A stretch of DNA of 64,000 bases, taken from contig NQMI01000007.1 of NCBI GenBank assembly GCA_002270565.1, positions 434,001-498,000 on the forward strand. The letters run 5' to 3'. Source of the stretch: Stenocarpella maydis. Lineage: Eukaryota; Ascomycota; Sordariomycetes; Diaporthales; Diaporthaceae. Made by a program: the position numbers and the translations under genes. Positions 43,223 through 54,811 of this stretch are shown here, piece after piece; the first letter of the stretch is position 1, and each line of letters opens with the position of its first letter. Under the pieces are notes generated by a model. That model was not told the DNA's origin. It did not search any database and was given only the letters and a program-made list of their open reading frames with translations.

Positions 43223-46053
43223 CTACTCCTGGTACTGGAGCAAGAAGGGAGCCGTCTCCACCACCTGCCAATCCGCCTCGTCGTCACTAGCGGGGTCCCC
43301 AAGGAGCCTCAGGGCGCTGGCGAGAATTGCGTACCTGCCAGCCGGAAGGAGTTCCCCGTTGGCGAGGAAGCCCCCGAACGGCAAGGAGACGCCGCCCGGT
43401 GTTGAGAATATGGAAAAAGGCGAGCCCCAGGCCTGCCCGTACGTCTTGCGGCCGAGCCACTCCCCCGTGGGCAATGCGCCTGAGGAGTTGCTGGGCGGGC
43501 TGGCTGTCCCGTTCGAGACGGCCGGCGGCTCCACGATGTCGAACCGGACGACCCTCGTGGGCAGGTAAGGGTTGGCATTCATCGCGAGGTCGTTAAATGA
43601 GGTATTATTTGGGGTAGTAGGGCGTGGGAGGGTGACAACCCCCTCGGCGACGAGACGGGGATAGAATGTGATGGTCGTATTGTCGATGATGACGCCGTCG
43701 CGCATCGAGCCGGCGTTGCCGACGTAAGGGATGGAGAGGGCGTCGCCGTTGGTGGAGTTGAGAGTGATGTATCCGCTGTAAATCGGCCAGCGCGCCTTCT
43801 CGACGCCCCCTGGCGGCGTACACCGCACGGTGATGTTGGTTTTGCCTCCCGCACTGACAACTGCCTGGTCTGCTGCAAAGGTGACATCGGCATATGCGTC
43901 GACGGCCTCGAAAGGGGCGGCGGCGAGCCTCCCCGCCCCTGTCAACGCGTATACTGTCGAGACGGCCGTGTGGCCAAGCTCGTACACCGCGTCCGAGCCG
44001 CCAGTGTTGTGCAAGGTGAAGGTGACCTCTCTGGGGTGGTGGGCGCTGTCGTTGAATGAGATGGCGGAGACGCTCAACACCCCCTTGGCCTGGGCAGCAT
44101 CCCACAGCTGGATAAGCCCAGCGCCGGCCTGCAGCGGAGACTGCAGACCCCGTGGCTGGATAGCGGTGCTGGCAAGCAGGCTCTGGAGAGTCATGGGATC
44201 CGAGGTGTTGCGGGCCTGGCTGAGGAGAGCCGCGGATGCGGCGACAATGGGGGCCGCCATTGACGTGCCGCTCAGCACGACGACGCCCTGGCCGTTCTGG
44301 ATGTAGGTGGACATGATGCCGCGCCCTGGGCCGCCAAAGGTTGGGCCGGTCGTCAGGTCGTACGTCGGGCCCCAGGTGGTGTAGTTTGATACCTGGCCGC
44401 CGGTCGCCTCGTTCTTGCTCCAGACCACCCGTGGAGCGGCTCTCCAGGGCACAGTCATGTTGACAGTGACGTTCTGGCCCCCAGCGAGAGCCTCGATCCA
44501 CTCCTCGGCGGGTGAGGGGGTGGTTGTCGCGATAAAGGCCGAAGGGTCATCGTTGGTGATGGTGCTGATCCTGTTCCGGGACGGAGCGTGTCAGCTTGGG
44601 GCCCACCTGAGTGAGGCATTGCCTAGGTACTTGAGCAGACATGATCCGAGGGCGAGAGCACTTACTGCAGCTCAGTACCCCAGAACATCATCAGGGCGCC
44701 GCCCTTGGCAATGATGTTCTGCCGCTGGATGAAGAAGTAGCACCCATCAGGGATGTCCATGCTGACCAGGACAAGATAGCCAGAGAGATCCGGGACACTG
44801 TCGGGAATGGGCGTGCACCCGTTGACGGTCGTGTTGTCAACCACGAAGCCATTCAGGTTGATCAGGGGCAGTGTCTCCTCATCAGCGCCACTCGTGAAGT
44901 TGTATGTCCCCTGCAGGAGCGGTGTCCAGCCGAATTCCTGGGGCTCGGCATTGCCAATTGTGTACTCAGCCAAGGCGAAGACGGCAGGATACTCGACCGT
45001 GTCGTACGACGAGATGGCGCTCACAAGCCGGCCCTCGGCGGGGCTGACCGCGTAGAACATGGTGCCGCTCAGTCCATCATTGCCGATGGCAACATGGACA
45101 GGCACGCCGGCCTCGATGATCCTCGTTGCCGTGAGAGACATGACGCTGTCGGGAATGCCGCCTCCCAGTCCGATGGACATGGTGATGATATCGTTACCGT
45201 CGTCAAAGGCCCGCAACATACCGGCGACGATGGTCTCTTCGGTCCCATAGCCATTGCAGTCCATCGAGCGATATGCGCCCAGCCGGGCGCCCGGCGCCGC
45301 CCCGATGAAGCCAAACTCATTGGGCAGGGCGCTGATGATGCCCGCGACGTGAGTGCCTGCGAGCCACGGTCAGCGAGCTCGGTGCCACCATCACCAGGGC
45401 CAGGGACGCCTCCAGCTGCCAGACATACCGTGGCCGAAGCAGTCCATCGGATCGTTGTCGGGCTCCGGGGCGAGGAGGGTGCCATTGGGGCTGAAGAAGC
45501 TGTCCAGGCCAACCGCGTCCCAGCCTTGCACGACAATGCAGCCGGGGCCAAAGCAGCCGCCCAGGATTGGGTTGAGGTAGTCGACGCCAGTGTCGACAAC
45601 GCCGATCCGGATGCCCTGGCCCGTGAAGCCTGCCTTGTGGAGCAGGTCGATCTGTGTCATGACGTGGGGGTAGTACGAATCACCGGCACCTCGCCGGTGG
45701 ACATTTGAGGTGTCGCCCAGGCCGACGAAGCCCTCAACCACCACCTCGGGCTTGGAGACCGCCCTGACAGGCCACACCTGTCTGGCGGCACCGGCTGCCG
45801 CAAGAATGGCACCCTCGGCCCCTCCGGGCGCGTCCTGAGCCCCGCCCACAGAGAACGAGACGCCGTGGAAGAGCTTCGAGTCGATGCTCTGGCGGATGCT
45901 GATGGTGATGTTCGCCGCGCTCAGTTCTCTGGCCAGTTGTTGGGGCGACGCGCCATCCTCGAGTTCCGCCATGTAGACGCCCGGGATCTCTAGGCGTGCC
46001 CAAGTCAGCCCGAGCGCGCCCGCCAGGGCGAGTGCATGTTGTATCTGGACCAT
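43223..46053 (-). CDS. secreted subtilisin-like serine protease (S8) with PA domain
   Basis: Three exons, 45429-46053, 44666-45356 and 43223-44570, join in frame to give 887 aa. MVQIQHALALAGALGLTWA is a signal peptide, and the start at 46053 is chosen for it. An I9-like propeptide covers about residues 25-100. The catalytic triad is Asp154 (IGVVDTGVDYLNP), His208 (CFGHGTHVAG, completed exactly across intron 1) and Ser542 (GTSMAAPIVAA). A protease-associated domain is inserted between His and Ser at about residues 330-440 (GFVVDNTTVNGC, GALMMFWGTELQ). The C-terminal third has Fn3-like beta segments as in minor extracellular protease Vpr/cucumisin-type enzymes. Many N-glycosylation sequons are present. 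The protein is secreted and likely acts in extracellular proteolysis. Intron 2 (44571-44665) carries a CCTAGGTA motif. Confidence 0.95.
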
Positions 46054-47868
46054 GTTGACCAAGGGACACAGACGAGTGCAAGGCCTGCCGACCAAGGAGG
46101 AGGAGCTGCGCCGGACGGCCACGACTGAGGTTGCGGCATCAGCGCATCTTCAGGGCCTCATCAACCCCAGCAGCACGCGGGGTCTCCACATAACCGCCCC
46201 CTGCCAAAAAGGTCAGGTGTTATCCATGCCGGCATATACGAGCCTTTACGAGGGCGCCAACGCGGAAGCTCGGCATGTTCTTCGTGTCCTGACGGCGAGG
46301 CATCCAAGGAGCAACAGATATAACGCATGCAAAAAGACCAGACCTCGGCAGGGAATGGCCGCGACACCGTCTTCGCGGACAGCGATGTTGGACTTCTGGC
46401 ATGCATATGCCCTTGCGGCTGCCAAGGCCAGGGGAGGCTGAACCTGCATGTGCCTCCAGGGCTGTTGATGAGCCGCGTGCATTCTCCGCCGCGAGAAGCT
46501 CCATCGGTTCGGCCCTTGGAAGGACCGCCCGGAAAGAGCAGATGCAGTTCTGCAACCGCGGTCCTGGACGCGCTCGCGCTTCATGGCCGGTCCCGTGGTT
46601 GAGCTGCCATCTCGGCTATCCTTGGGGCGATATCTGGCGTAGGGGGTAATGGTTAAATCCCCAGGCTATTAATATTCGGGCGTACTGCGTACTCCGTACT
46701 CGGTCGAGTCAAGCAAGTAATGTCCAGGGGCCTGCACGAAGGGATCGACAAGGATGAGATGCTGACTAGCAATCTTCGACCGGGGGCGCTCAGGCCTCAG
46801 CAGAGCTTCCCGCACGAGTTGTTGGCTCGGCCAGGCCAGCATGAGCATGCAAGCTTCCAAGCTGCTGGCTGATGCTGATGATTTACGCCGAGCTTGAGGT
46901 GCTACGGCGAGGCAACAGGCCATTTTCGTAGATATAAGTAAGTATCATGTACATACTCAGAAATCAAAACCCCGGCAACTCCTCCCGCTACATCTGGCAC
47001 ATCTACCAAACAAAATCTACCCGTAGAGCCAGCCGCACCTGTTCCGGGCCTCCCGGTCTAGATGGCTTGAGGGAGACCGTCTGCCAGCACGCCTTCCCGC
47101 AGACGGGCCGTCCTGTCAACGCTCTAGACCCAGGCCTAGATGCCGACTGAGGAATGAAATCGCCCTTGTGAGCGTAGCCCATCTCGAGAATGCTATCCCA
47201 GCTCGTCCTTTGTGCCCCTCATGGCCATGATCTGGTCAGACGAGGCACCCGCATGGGTTGATGCTTTACGCTCGGGCGGGATATGTCGCCCGTGGCCATC
47301 ATGGAGCCCCAAGCGGCATCGTCCACGGCCAAGGGCGCTCTGCCATGAATGGGGTTATAAGCGGTGAGAACCCCTAGGCTCCCTCCTGAGGCAGCTCCAG
47401 GTAGTCCTCATGTCTCTCGTGGGACGCGAGACCACGGGTGTGGGTGAAGCTCAGCAAGGGCCCAGACAGCCGGGCTCATGAGCGCTCACCCCGTCGGCTA
47501 CCCTCTATTCAGACCCATCCACCAGGCCGCCCCAGGCGATGAAGCAGTCCCACGTATACCGTATAAACGCGTTACTCAACGCCATCTCGGTCCTTTGGCA
47601 ACTATTTACATGTGTTTGTCGGCACGGTCCATTCTCCGGCCTTGATGATGACGGTACATTCACAAGGCGACGGCGTACGCTTAGATACAAGCTACTAATA
47701 GCTCCCTGGTGGTGTACACAGACTGTGATCCCGAGCGACTCGGGACACAGCAGATACAAGTATGATTGATGTCAAGGACGAGTTTGTGGCTCTTGTTTCA
47801 CCTCGTTCTTTCTGCTGTCCGCGTATGACATTGCTCCTGTGAAACCACCATTGGAGGTAAATGCAACC
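46054..47868. other. intergenic stretch between the divergent protease and 228-aa protein genes
   Basis: It contains both promoters. Near 46680-46705 there are repeated GTACTGCGTACTCCGTACT-type motifs like those at 4690 and 29380. None of the open frames on either strand has motifs or codon bias. No RNA gene is seen. Confidence 0.5.
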
Positions 47869-48719
47869 ATGAAATCCATCTGGGCTACAGCTTTAACTCT
47901 CGCTGCTGGTGTCTTCGGGGGGCCCCTCGCGACAGCATGCCCACAGCTCGACGAGAAGAGACAGCTTGGGAACCTGTCCACCATCCTCCCAGACATCCTC
48001 CACAAGATCAAGTCTGAGACCGGTGTCATAGGTGAGTCTAGCCCTGGCTGTGCACGTGCTCCACCCTGAACGCAGCAAGAGAGAGCGCTGACCGCTGTAT
48101 AATCACACCCCAGACAAGATTCTCGAACTGGACCCAGGCCCCATCACCGACGACGTGGCCAAGACGCTCTCCGACCTGGTCGGATCGCACTTCCAGAATC
48201 TCACTGGGGCGCTGCAGGACGCCAAGTCGACCCTGGAGCAACTGGGCGATGACGCCAAACTGGTGGACGAGGATGGGAACCTTTGCGACGCCAAGTGCAT
48301 CGTCGACAAGGTCAGGGAGGTCGTCAAGCACGCCGGCGGGACGACCCGCAAGGCACTCCTCAAGCTTGGGCTGCGTAAGTGTCACCACGCCCCTACAACC
48401 ACCTCCCCTCCCCTTGATGACACGGCGGGTCGCTGATGACTGCTCATCCGGCGCAGAATCCGCGGGCAACCACGTCAGCCCGTTCTTCTTGGCTCTCAGC
48501 GGCATGGTCCTCGTGCTGAACACACTCATAGGCGGGCTGCTCACCGCAATCGCCCTCTTCGTCAACGGCATCAGTTTGTCCATCGCGGGCGTGCTGGCTT
48601 ACCTCGGCCACCTCGTGTCCGAGAAAGAGAGGATGAAGGCGGGGGGTCCGGATGGCCACATTACCAAGTTTATCGGCGACCTCATCAACCAAAAGATGGC
48701 CTCGATTCTCGGCCCGTGA
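47869..48719 (+). CDS. small protein with signal peptide and hydrophobic C-terminal region, unknown function
   Basis: Three exons, 47869-48031, 48114-48374 and 48457-48719, join in frame to give 228 aa; introns are GTGAGT...CCCAG and GTAAGT...CGCAG. MKSIWATALTLAAGVFGGPL is a signal peptide, ending near a dibasic EKRQ that could be a Kex2 site. The middle part is amphipathic and helical (DDVAKTLSDLVGSHFQNLTG and following, with two cysteines in LCDAKC). The last exon carries about 45 hydrophobic residues (LALSGMVLVLNTLIGGLLTA and ISLSIAGVLAYLGHL), enough for two membrane helices or a hydrophobic hairpin. I do not recognise the family. It may be a cell-surface or membrane-anchored protein of the secretory route. 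Confidence 0.75.
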
Positions 48720-49031
48720 GGGAGTGGGGACGAGAAAGGTACCGTGGCACTTGGCCCACGAGGTCGAGGCGTCCCCCCCCTTTTTTTTTTTACTTGCCGG
48801 CAGTGTTACCAGCGCTGCCGTGGTCGGATACGGATTGCTCGGCACGGGTCTGCCACTCACTTAGACAGGTTTTCTTTTTCTCAGTTCTGGGAAGCATGGA
48901 AGATGTAGTTTTGAAAACTGTCCTAAGTGGCGTTGACCCAGCGCAGCCACATTCACAGAACCAGTGGAAACAAGGGATCTATTTGACTTCGGAAAAGAAC
49001 CGTCCGTGTCCAACCCGTGAGAACTGGCCCC

Positions 49032-52000
49032 TCACATGTTCCTCCGGGGCTGCTGCTTCTTCTTGTCCACGAAGTCCATCCTCGTCCTGCAGAGCGGGCA
49101 CGTGTTCTGGTTCGCCGACTCGAGCCACTTGTACAGGCAGTCGCGGTGGAACAGGTTCTTGCAGGTAGCGCACCGCTTGTCTGGCATGCGCTTGTCGACC
49201 GAGATGTAGCTGTAACAGATGGCACACTCGACGTTGCCCTTGAGCGCGCCCACCACATTGCGCCGGAACGCCCCGAGGCCCTCGACGATGCTGCCGTTGG
49301 AGATGACGATGATGCCTTGTGTGGTGCGCACCCACGACTGCCACGTGCGTTCGTTGCACGCCACGCGGTTTAGCCCCACCACGTTGACGTTGCCGATCGG
49401 GAAGTTGGCGCTGATTTGCAGAAGAAGCGATGCCGACTGCTCCTCGTCGCCGTCGTCGATCGGGTACGCGGCCGTGATCTCGCGTGCCTTTTGGTTCACC
49501 TTGATGACGAATTCGTGCTCGTCCGCGTCGGCCACCTGTGACTTGGACCACATCTCGACCTCGTCCATGACTTCGCGGATGAGGATGGGTGAGAACCACC
49601 TGGCTGTCCAGGGCTCGACGGCATTCTTGGTCTGTCTGGAGCGGCAGTCGATAAACCACGTCTTGAATAGCCCCGGTACATACTTCAGCGACAAGTAGAA
49701 CAGGTGGACAAGAAGCCACTGCATGTTCTTCTCATCCGGAAGTGAGTCAGCCACCTTGACGTCGTAATTTTCAATGTCCTCAGATGTAAAGCCTATCTTG
49801 TCGAGGTTGATGGCATGGGCAGCCGAGTGGCCCAGTACATCGACAGTGAATCCCATGAGTGGGCTGATAGCGCCCAACGTCTTGAGCTGCTCCGTGTAGT
49901 CTTCCCGCAGCTTGTATGCGGCTCCTTGATAAGCATCAAAGACAAGCTTCCAGGAGAGTAGATAAGACCTTATGGGCGTAGGGAACTGAACCAAGATCTC
50001 CTCCGGGTACGCCTCGAGCGTTGGTGCGTCAAGAAGCAGGGACATGAGCTCATCAGGGAGCTTAGCCTGCTTCTTTTCGATGAGAACGTCCAGTGAGAGC
50101 TCTTCTTGGACACTTGGAAGTGCCCGGTGGAGCAAGTTGAAGCCAGCCGACTGGATATCGCGTGATTCGGATGCCACCAAGCCATAGACCTCAGACAGGT
50201 CCTTAAGGTGATCCAACGGGATCTTCTCAGCCTCACGGCAGAGAAGTGCATCAACCATTTCTTGTGGCTGCGTAGTCTTCTCAGCCCTGGGCAGTTTTAG
50301 TAGCTCCAAAAGAGCGTGGTTTCGAGACTCCGCGTGGGTCTCGAGAGCGTCGACAAGGTCATCGTTGGGATCTTCGATAGCAGCAAGGCTCGACATGAGC
50401 TTGACGGACGCGTGAGTGTACGGTAGGTGCTTCTCGAGGCGGCCCCTCTCGGCTTGTTTCCACAAGGCAAGACAAAGCTCAATCGTCTGCTCCCAGTAAG
50501 GTCCGTAGACTTCACGGATACATGGCAACAGTCGCTGCAACGCCCGGCAGCTTTCTGTCACGACGCCCACACTGAGACCGGTCGGCTGTCCAGCCCAAGA
50601 AGTAATCTGCTTCACCGCGAACACGAGTCGGTTGTTTGCGACGGGAAGCTGGCCAAGCTCATATATTGGCATACAAGCGTTAAGCAGAACCAGGGTGATT
50701 ATGGTCTTGTCCGATTGTGGTGCAGCACCTGCTATGTCGCTCACAAGCCGGTTGAGAAAATTCGAAACGAGCTTGGAGTTTGCAAGCGCCTCACCGTATC
50801 CTGTCAGAAGCGCAGTGGCTGGCAAAACTGCCGATGGGGTCGCCTTCAGAACGTCGAGCGCCGCCAGCCATTCCTCAACAACGGCTGTCTGGCCGTGAGC
50901 GTCCGAGAATGCCGCGAAGATATTACTCAGCGCCCGAGCACTATAAAGAGCGATCGGCGCCAGCTCCTTAGACTGTTGGATCATTATATCAGTCAACTCA
51001 TCACGCAGGCCCTTTTCGGTACCGCCAGGCCTCCAGTGCGTGGACTCAGTAAAGATGTTGTTGATCATCTTCCTTGTGGTGGTAACAAAGGTCTCGACAT
51101 CTTTCAGCAGCGTTGGATCATCGAGAGAAGCAAATAATACATTCTCGTCCATGAGCGTGACCTGATCAGATGCCACCTCCGCGGCCAGGGAGAGCAGATA
51201 CAACAGCTCTGCTTGGAATTTCTGGGCAAGGGCTCCGAGTTCTACACCACTTTCAACCAGCGCAACTGTGTACATGGCCATACGAGCTGGGACCGATAGG
51301 CCTCTTTGATCGCGCTGGACGGTTGGCTTAGTCCTGTTATCAGTGGCTTGAGGCAGGAAGTAGGCCCCAAGAACATTGCTCGTCATTGCCAGCGAAGGAT
51401 TGAGCGTGAATTGAAGCAGTTTGAGAAGTTCCTGCATCCAGATGTTGGTGTTAGGAAACAGTTGCTCCAAATCCACCTCGTCGCCCTTTGATATGGACGT
51501 TGCCTGCTGCACGAGGGTTTCAATACCCAGGGAGTCAGATCCCGGTCGTTCCAAATTGTCCTGGATGATGCTCAGGATAGACGGCTGGGCATCAACATGT
51601 CCCTCCAATATTGACCGCAGCTGAGTGGCACGTGAAGAAACTGCGGAGTCCTTGATCTCTATCATTGCAAGGAGTTTGGTGACAAGAGTAAGATGCAGAG
51701 TCTCGTTTTCCGACAATGATGCTGGCTTATTCTTCGCAATGATCTCCATGGCTGTGATACTGGATTCGTTCTCCGAGCTGAACTCCTCCACAAATTGCGA
51801 GCACACATCTTGTAGGCTTGACTTTGAGAGAGCGTCATGCTGTAGAGCTGACTTGAACAGCGGCCAAGATTTGCCTCCATTGTGTACACTTGCCAAGGCC
51901 CGGATCTTGATGTAGTCTTGTAATCCAGCGTTTTCCTGTGCCAGGGGTCTTGCCAAGTCATCTGAAATGAGGAGCGAGACATGTTCATCTGCCTTTGCTT

Positions 52001-53915
52001 GATCGCTCATCTTCAGAACAGAGATGGTGGTAGCGGTCCATAATGACTTGTATCGGTCCGGGCTCTGCTGGCCCAGCGGGGCCAGGCAGGAGAGATTGGA
52101 TGGGGCTGATGGCGAAGACAGCATCGTCTGCATGTCCTCGTCAGACTCGGTTGGAAATAAAGACTCCAGGTAAGATGTCTCGCTGGTGTTGAAGAGCTGT
52201 GGTGTCAGCTTGATGGCCGATTGCAGGATTGCAGCTGCGCCAAAAGGCTTGTAGTTTCTTCGCCTCAAAAGATCTGCCGCATTTCGGATGACTGTTTGGG
52301 AGGCGGGTTGAGTGCGGTCAGGAACTTCATCGCTCGCATTTTGTTTTGATAAATCTCTCTGGATGGTACTGACGATCGAAAACCATCGAGTCCCTTCTTC
52401 TGCGATCTTCTTCTGCGATGCCTCGAACTCCTTTGAAACTTCGGGAAGAGAGTTCGAAATCCGTGCTACCAGCACTTCAGCCAATCTATCCCATTCAGAG
52501 CTCAGAGCTTGCGAGATGGAGGGATCCCGGGACAGTCCCGCAACTCTGTATGCTTGGGATATAATGGCAGTCTCGCCACTTACTGACCACCCCTCCTGTC
52601 TCTCTGGTGAGAACAGATAATGATCAGTCAAGGGGAAGACATGCTCTCTAATAATTTCGCTTCGAGCACCCTGGTCGATTCGAGGTAGGCAGCGAGAGAC
52701 GGTGTTGAGATAGGCCATCCAAGCGTATGGAGCACTAGTTCTCGCCTCGTCTCTTCTACATATGCCAATCCTGAAGGACCTGAGAAAACTTGCAAGATCC
52801 TCCGACTGCAGAGAATCTATGGGAAGCGCCGCCAAGAGCTCATTCAAAGCTTGCCAGAATCTCGGCGGGCTGCCCTGGGATCCCTTTTCGACGAAGCTCC
52901 GTAACTTGGAAAGCGGTGACTTTTTTGTGCCCCAAAAGCCGTGGTCTCTGCGTGTCATTGTTGTCAAGGCTGTGATGAAGTCGGTCGCAGAGCCCAACTG
53001 GGGCTTTTTGAGGGCTTCGGTTGTCAGAACCTTACCAATGCTCGACACATGTGGTTGGATCAGTCCCCAATGCCTCTCCACGCAGAGTTGCAGCAACTGG
53101 TACACTGTCCTCCTTACATGGGCATCGTCGGCTGCCGCAAAGGACCAGGCGCTGTCGCCGGGTCCCGAAGTAAAGAATACTTCATATTCTGCGCCATGTT
53201 TCTCGATGTCTGAGCCTGATAGCCTCCCAAGGAGGCCCAGAACCAAAGAGAAGCTTGCAGCAATGACACGGTAGTACTTGGCCTCCGCATCTTCTGGTTT
53301 CGTGGAGCGCTCGTCGCTCAAGGTGTCCGGGGTCTCTATAATGGCATCGGTCGCATACTGGAGAATCTGCGCCTGACACTTCTTCCAGAAAAGGTTCATT
53401 TTTTCTTCTGTGTTCAAGAATGTCGAGATGCCCTCAGTGGCAGACCGTGCGACAGCCTTGTCCTTGTCGTATGTACCGGCCAGCCACGATCCAGCGACCC
53501 TGGGCAAGTTCCTCTCCATCCTTTTCCGCGCGGACTTTAGCAGCTCGCACTGGAATGTATGCGACAGCTCGCGGACCCGGCGGTCGTTGTCGACAGACAT
53601 ACGTGGGTAGAGCCGGACCCAGGCCTCCAGCACTGGCTCCTCGACGCCGCCGTTTGTCTCATTGGGATGCGCCTGGGTGTACTGGATGAGTTCTACAAGT
53701 GCCTTCGACTTTGTAGTGTTGTCCTTCTTGAGCAGGTTCTTGAACGAGACGACAATGTTCGGGTCGGATAAGGAGGACAGGTCGGGGTCTTCGGAGAGAT
53801 AGGAAAGACTGCCGCTGCCAGTGGACTGCGTGGAGAAGCCGCCGAAGCCAGTGGGTGCTGGGCTTCCGAAACCCCTGCCACTTGCGGCGCGACCCTTTGC
53901 GCCCTTGGAAGACAT
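49032..53915 (-). CDS. LTN1: Listerin/Ltn1 E3 ubiquitin ligase of ribosome quality control
   Basis: An E3 ligase that binds 60S subunits with stalled peptidyl-tRNA (with Rqc2) and ubiquitinates the nascent chain. A single exon of 1627 aa, close to yeast (about 1560) and human (about 1770). The start is the ATG at 53915 (MSSKGAKGRAASGRGFGSPA). The conserved N-terminal domain includes SLSDPNIVVSFKNLLKKDNT and TKSKALVELI, and ARSATEGISTFL follows. The body is a long HEAT/ARM-like helical solenoid. The C-terminus has the RWD-like region (ALLLQISANFP-type, here SASLLLQISANFPIGNVNVV) and the final RING of the listerin type from about residue 1575: CAICYSYISVDKRMPDKRCA, then CKNLFHRDCLYKW and CPLCRTRM, the last zinc ligands only about 15 residues from the end, as in the family. 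Confidence 0.97.
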   Translation of the reverse strand: MSSKGAKGRAASGRGFGSPAPTGFGGFSTQSTGSGSLSYLSEDPDLSSLSDPNIVVSFKNLLKKDNTTKSKALVELIQYTQAHPNETNGGVEEPVLEAWVRLYPRMSVDNDRRVRELSHTFQCELLKSARKRMERNLPRVAGSWLAGTYDKDKAVARSATEGISTFLNTEEKMNLFWKKCQAQILQYATDAIIETPDTLSDERSTKPEDAEAKYYRVIAASFSLVLGLLGRLSGSDIEKHGAEYEVFFTSGPGDSAWSFAAADDAHVRRTVYQLLQLCVERHWGLIQPHVSSIGKVLTTEALKKPQLGSATDFITALTTMTRRDHGFWGTKKSPLSKLRSFVEKGSQGSPPRFWQALNELLAALPIDSLQSEDLASFLRSFRIGICRRDEARTSAPYAWMAYLNTVSRCLPRIDQGARSEIIREHVFPLTDHYLFSPERQEGWSVSGETAIISQAYRVAGLSRDPSISQALSSEWDRLAEVLVARISNSLPEVSKEFEASQKKIAEEGTRWFSIVSTIQRDLSKQNASDEVPDRTQPASQTVIRNAADLLRRRNYKPFGAAAILQSAIKLTPQLFNTSETSYLESLFPTESDEDMQTMLSSPSAPSNLSCLAPLGQQSPDRYKSLWTATTISVLKMSDQAKADEHVSLLISDDLARPLAQENAGLQDYIKIRALASVHNGGKSWPLFKSALQHDALSKSSLQDVCSQFVEEFSSENESSITAMEIIAKNKPASLSENETLHLTLVTKLLAMIEIKDSAVSSRATQLRSILEGHVDAQPSILSIIQDNLERPGSDSLGIETLVQQATSISKGDEVDLEQLFPNTNIWMQELLKLLQFTLNPSLAMTSNVLGAYFLPQATDNRTKPTVQRDQRGLSVPARMAMYTVALVESGVELGALAQKFQAELLYLLSLAAEVASDQVTLMDENVLFASLDDPTLLKDVETFVTTTRKMINNIFTESTHWRPGGTEKGLRDELTDIMIQQSKELAPIALYSARALSNIFAAFSDAHGQTAVVEEWLAALDVLKATPSAVLPATALLTGYGEALANSKLVSNFLNRLVSDIAGAAPQSDKTIITLVLLNACMPIYELGQLPVANNRLVFAVKQITSWAGQPTGLSVGVVTESCRALQRLLPCIREVYGPYWEQTIELCLALWKQAERGRLEKHLPYTHASVKLMSSLAAIEDPNDDLVDALETHAESRNHALLELLKLPRAEKTTQPQEMVDALLCREAEKIPLDHLKDLSEVYGLVASESRDIQSAGFNLLHRALPSVQEELSLDVLIEKKQAKLPDELMSLLLDAPTLEAYPEEILVQFPTPIRSYLLSWKLVFDAYQGAAYKLREDYTEQLKTLGAISPLMGFTVDVLGHSAAHAINLDKIGFTSEDIENYDVKVADSLPDEKNMQWLLVHLFYLSLKYVPGLFKTWFIDCRSRQTKNAVEPWTARWFSPILIREVMDEVEMWSKSQVADADEHEFVIKVNQKAREITAAYPIDDGDEEQSASLLLQISANFPIGNVNVVGLNRVACNERTWQSWVRTTQGIIVISNGSIVEGLGAFRRNVVGALKGNVECAICYSYISVDKRMPDKRCATCKNLFHRDCLYKWLESANQNTCPLCRTRMDFVDKKKQQPRRNM

Positions 53916-54811
53916 GGCCAAGGTAAAGTCAGCACTGGGAGTGACGCCGAGGGATGGAACGGGTCGTCTCAGCTAGTCGTGGCCGTCTCGGAAGGAGGAT
54001 GGCGAGGGCAGGATGGGGCCAGAGGATGGCAAAGAAGGAACTCGGCAAACTGTGAGTTCGGAGACTGGCGATCAGGCGATCAGGCGATCATGGGTGGTTT
54101 GGTGGTTGGAGGAGTTCTAAATCATCAGCGAAGAATTGTCTCCATCAGCGCAAAAGCTACCCCACGGTGGGATGGACACCGAAATGCGTCATGCCGGCCA
54201 GCATCGCTAGCGCTGGCCCACATTTCTATATACCCGGGTAGACTACCTAAGTACCTCTGCTGCTCCCTATTGTAAGCGAGACGCTGGCCTTCTTTGTGTG
54301 CAGCCTACCAAAGGTTTAGTAGACACCCACCTCGCTCTCTAGCTCAACAGCCTTCTGAACACCACGCCTCTACAGCATCCATCATTGAGCAACTCTGTTA
54401 ATCACCCCATTAGGTGTTTCTAAGAGATGCAATCTCTCATCTAACAATAAACATTTCTAGTCTTCTGCGCTTCCGCCAAATGGAGGAAGAGCGGACATGG
54501 CTACGATGAGCGAAGAGGACTTCTGGTTGATATGGGCTGCACAAGGAGGTGGATGTCCTTTCTAGTTGTGCCCCATAACATACCTGAAGTTTTACCTACC
54601 CACCCACTGCTCTCGCCTTCTAATTGGGAATCCTGTGCGGATGTAAGCAGAACATCAATTCAAGCCTCCTGCATGCGGCTTATGCTGCCCCCGCTCAACG
54701 ATGTTCACTTGTGTGACCATCCATTCATGTCTCATGACCGCTTCAAAACAGGTCGATGGGATCGCTTGCCTTCCAGTTCACGTCTTCCCCAAGACACATA
54801 GTACTCCTAAG
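53916..54811. other. intergenic stretch upstream of Ltn1
   Basis: It contains the Ltn1 promoter, with a GGCGATCA triplet repeat at about 54069-54089 and a CCGGGTAGACTACCTAAGTACC motif at about 54233-54254. The small frame at 54532-54801 has no support. Confidence 0.5.
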
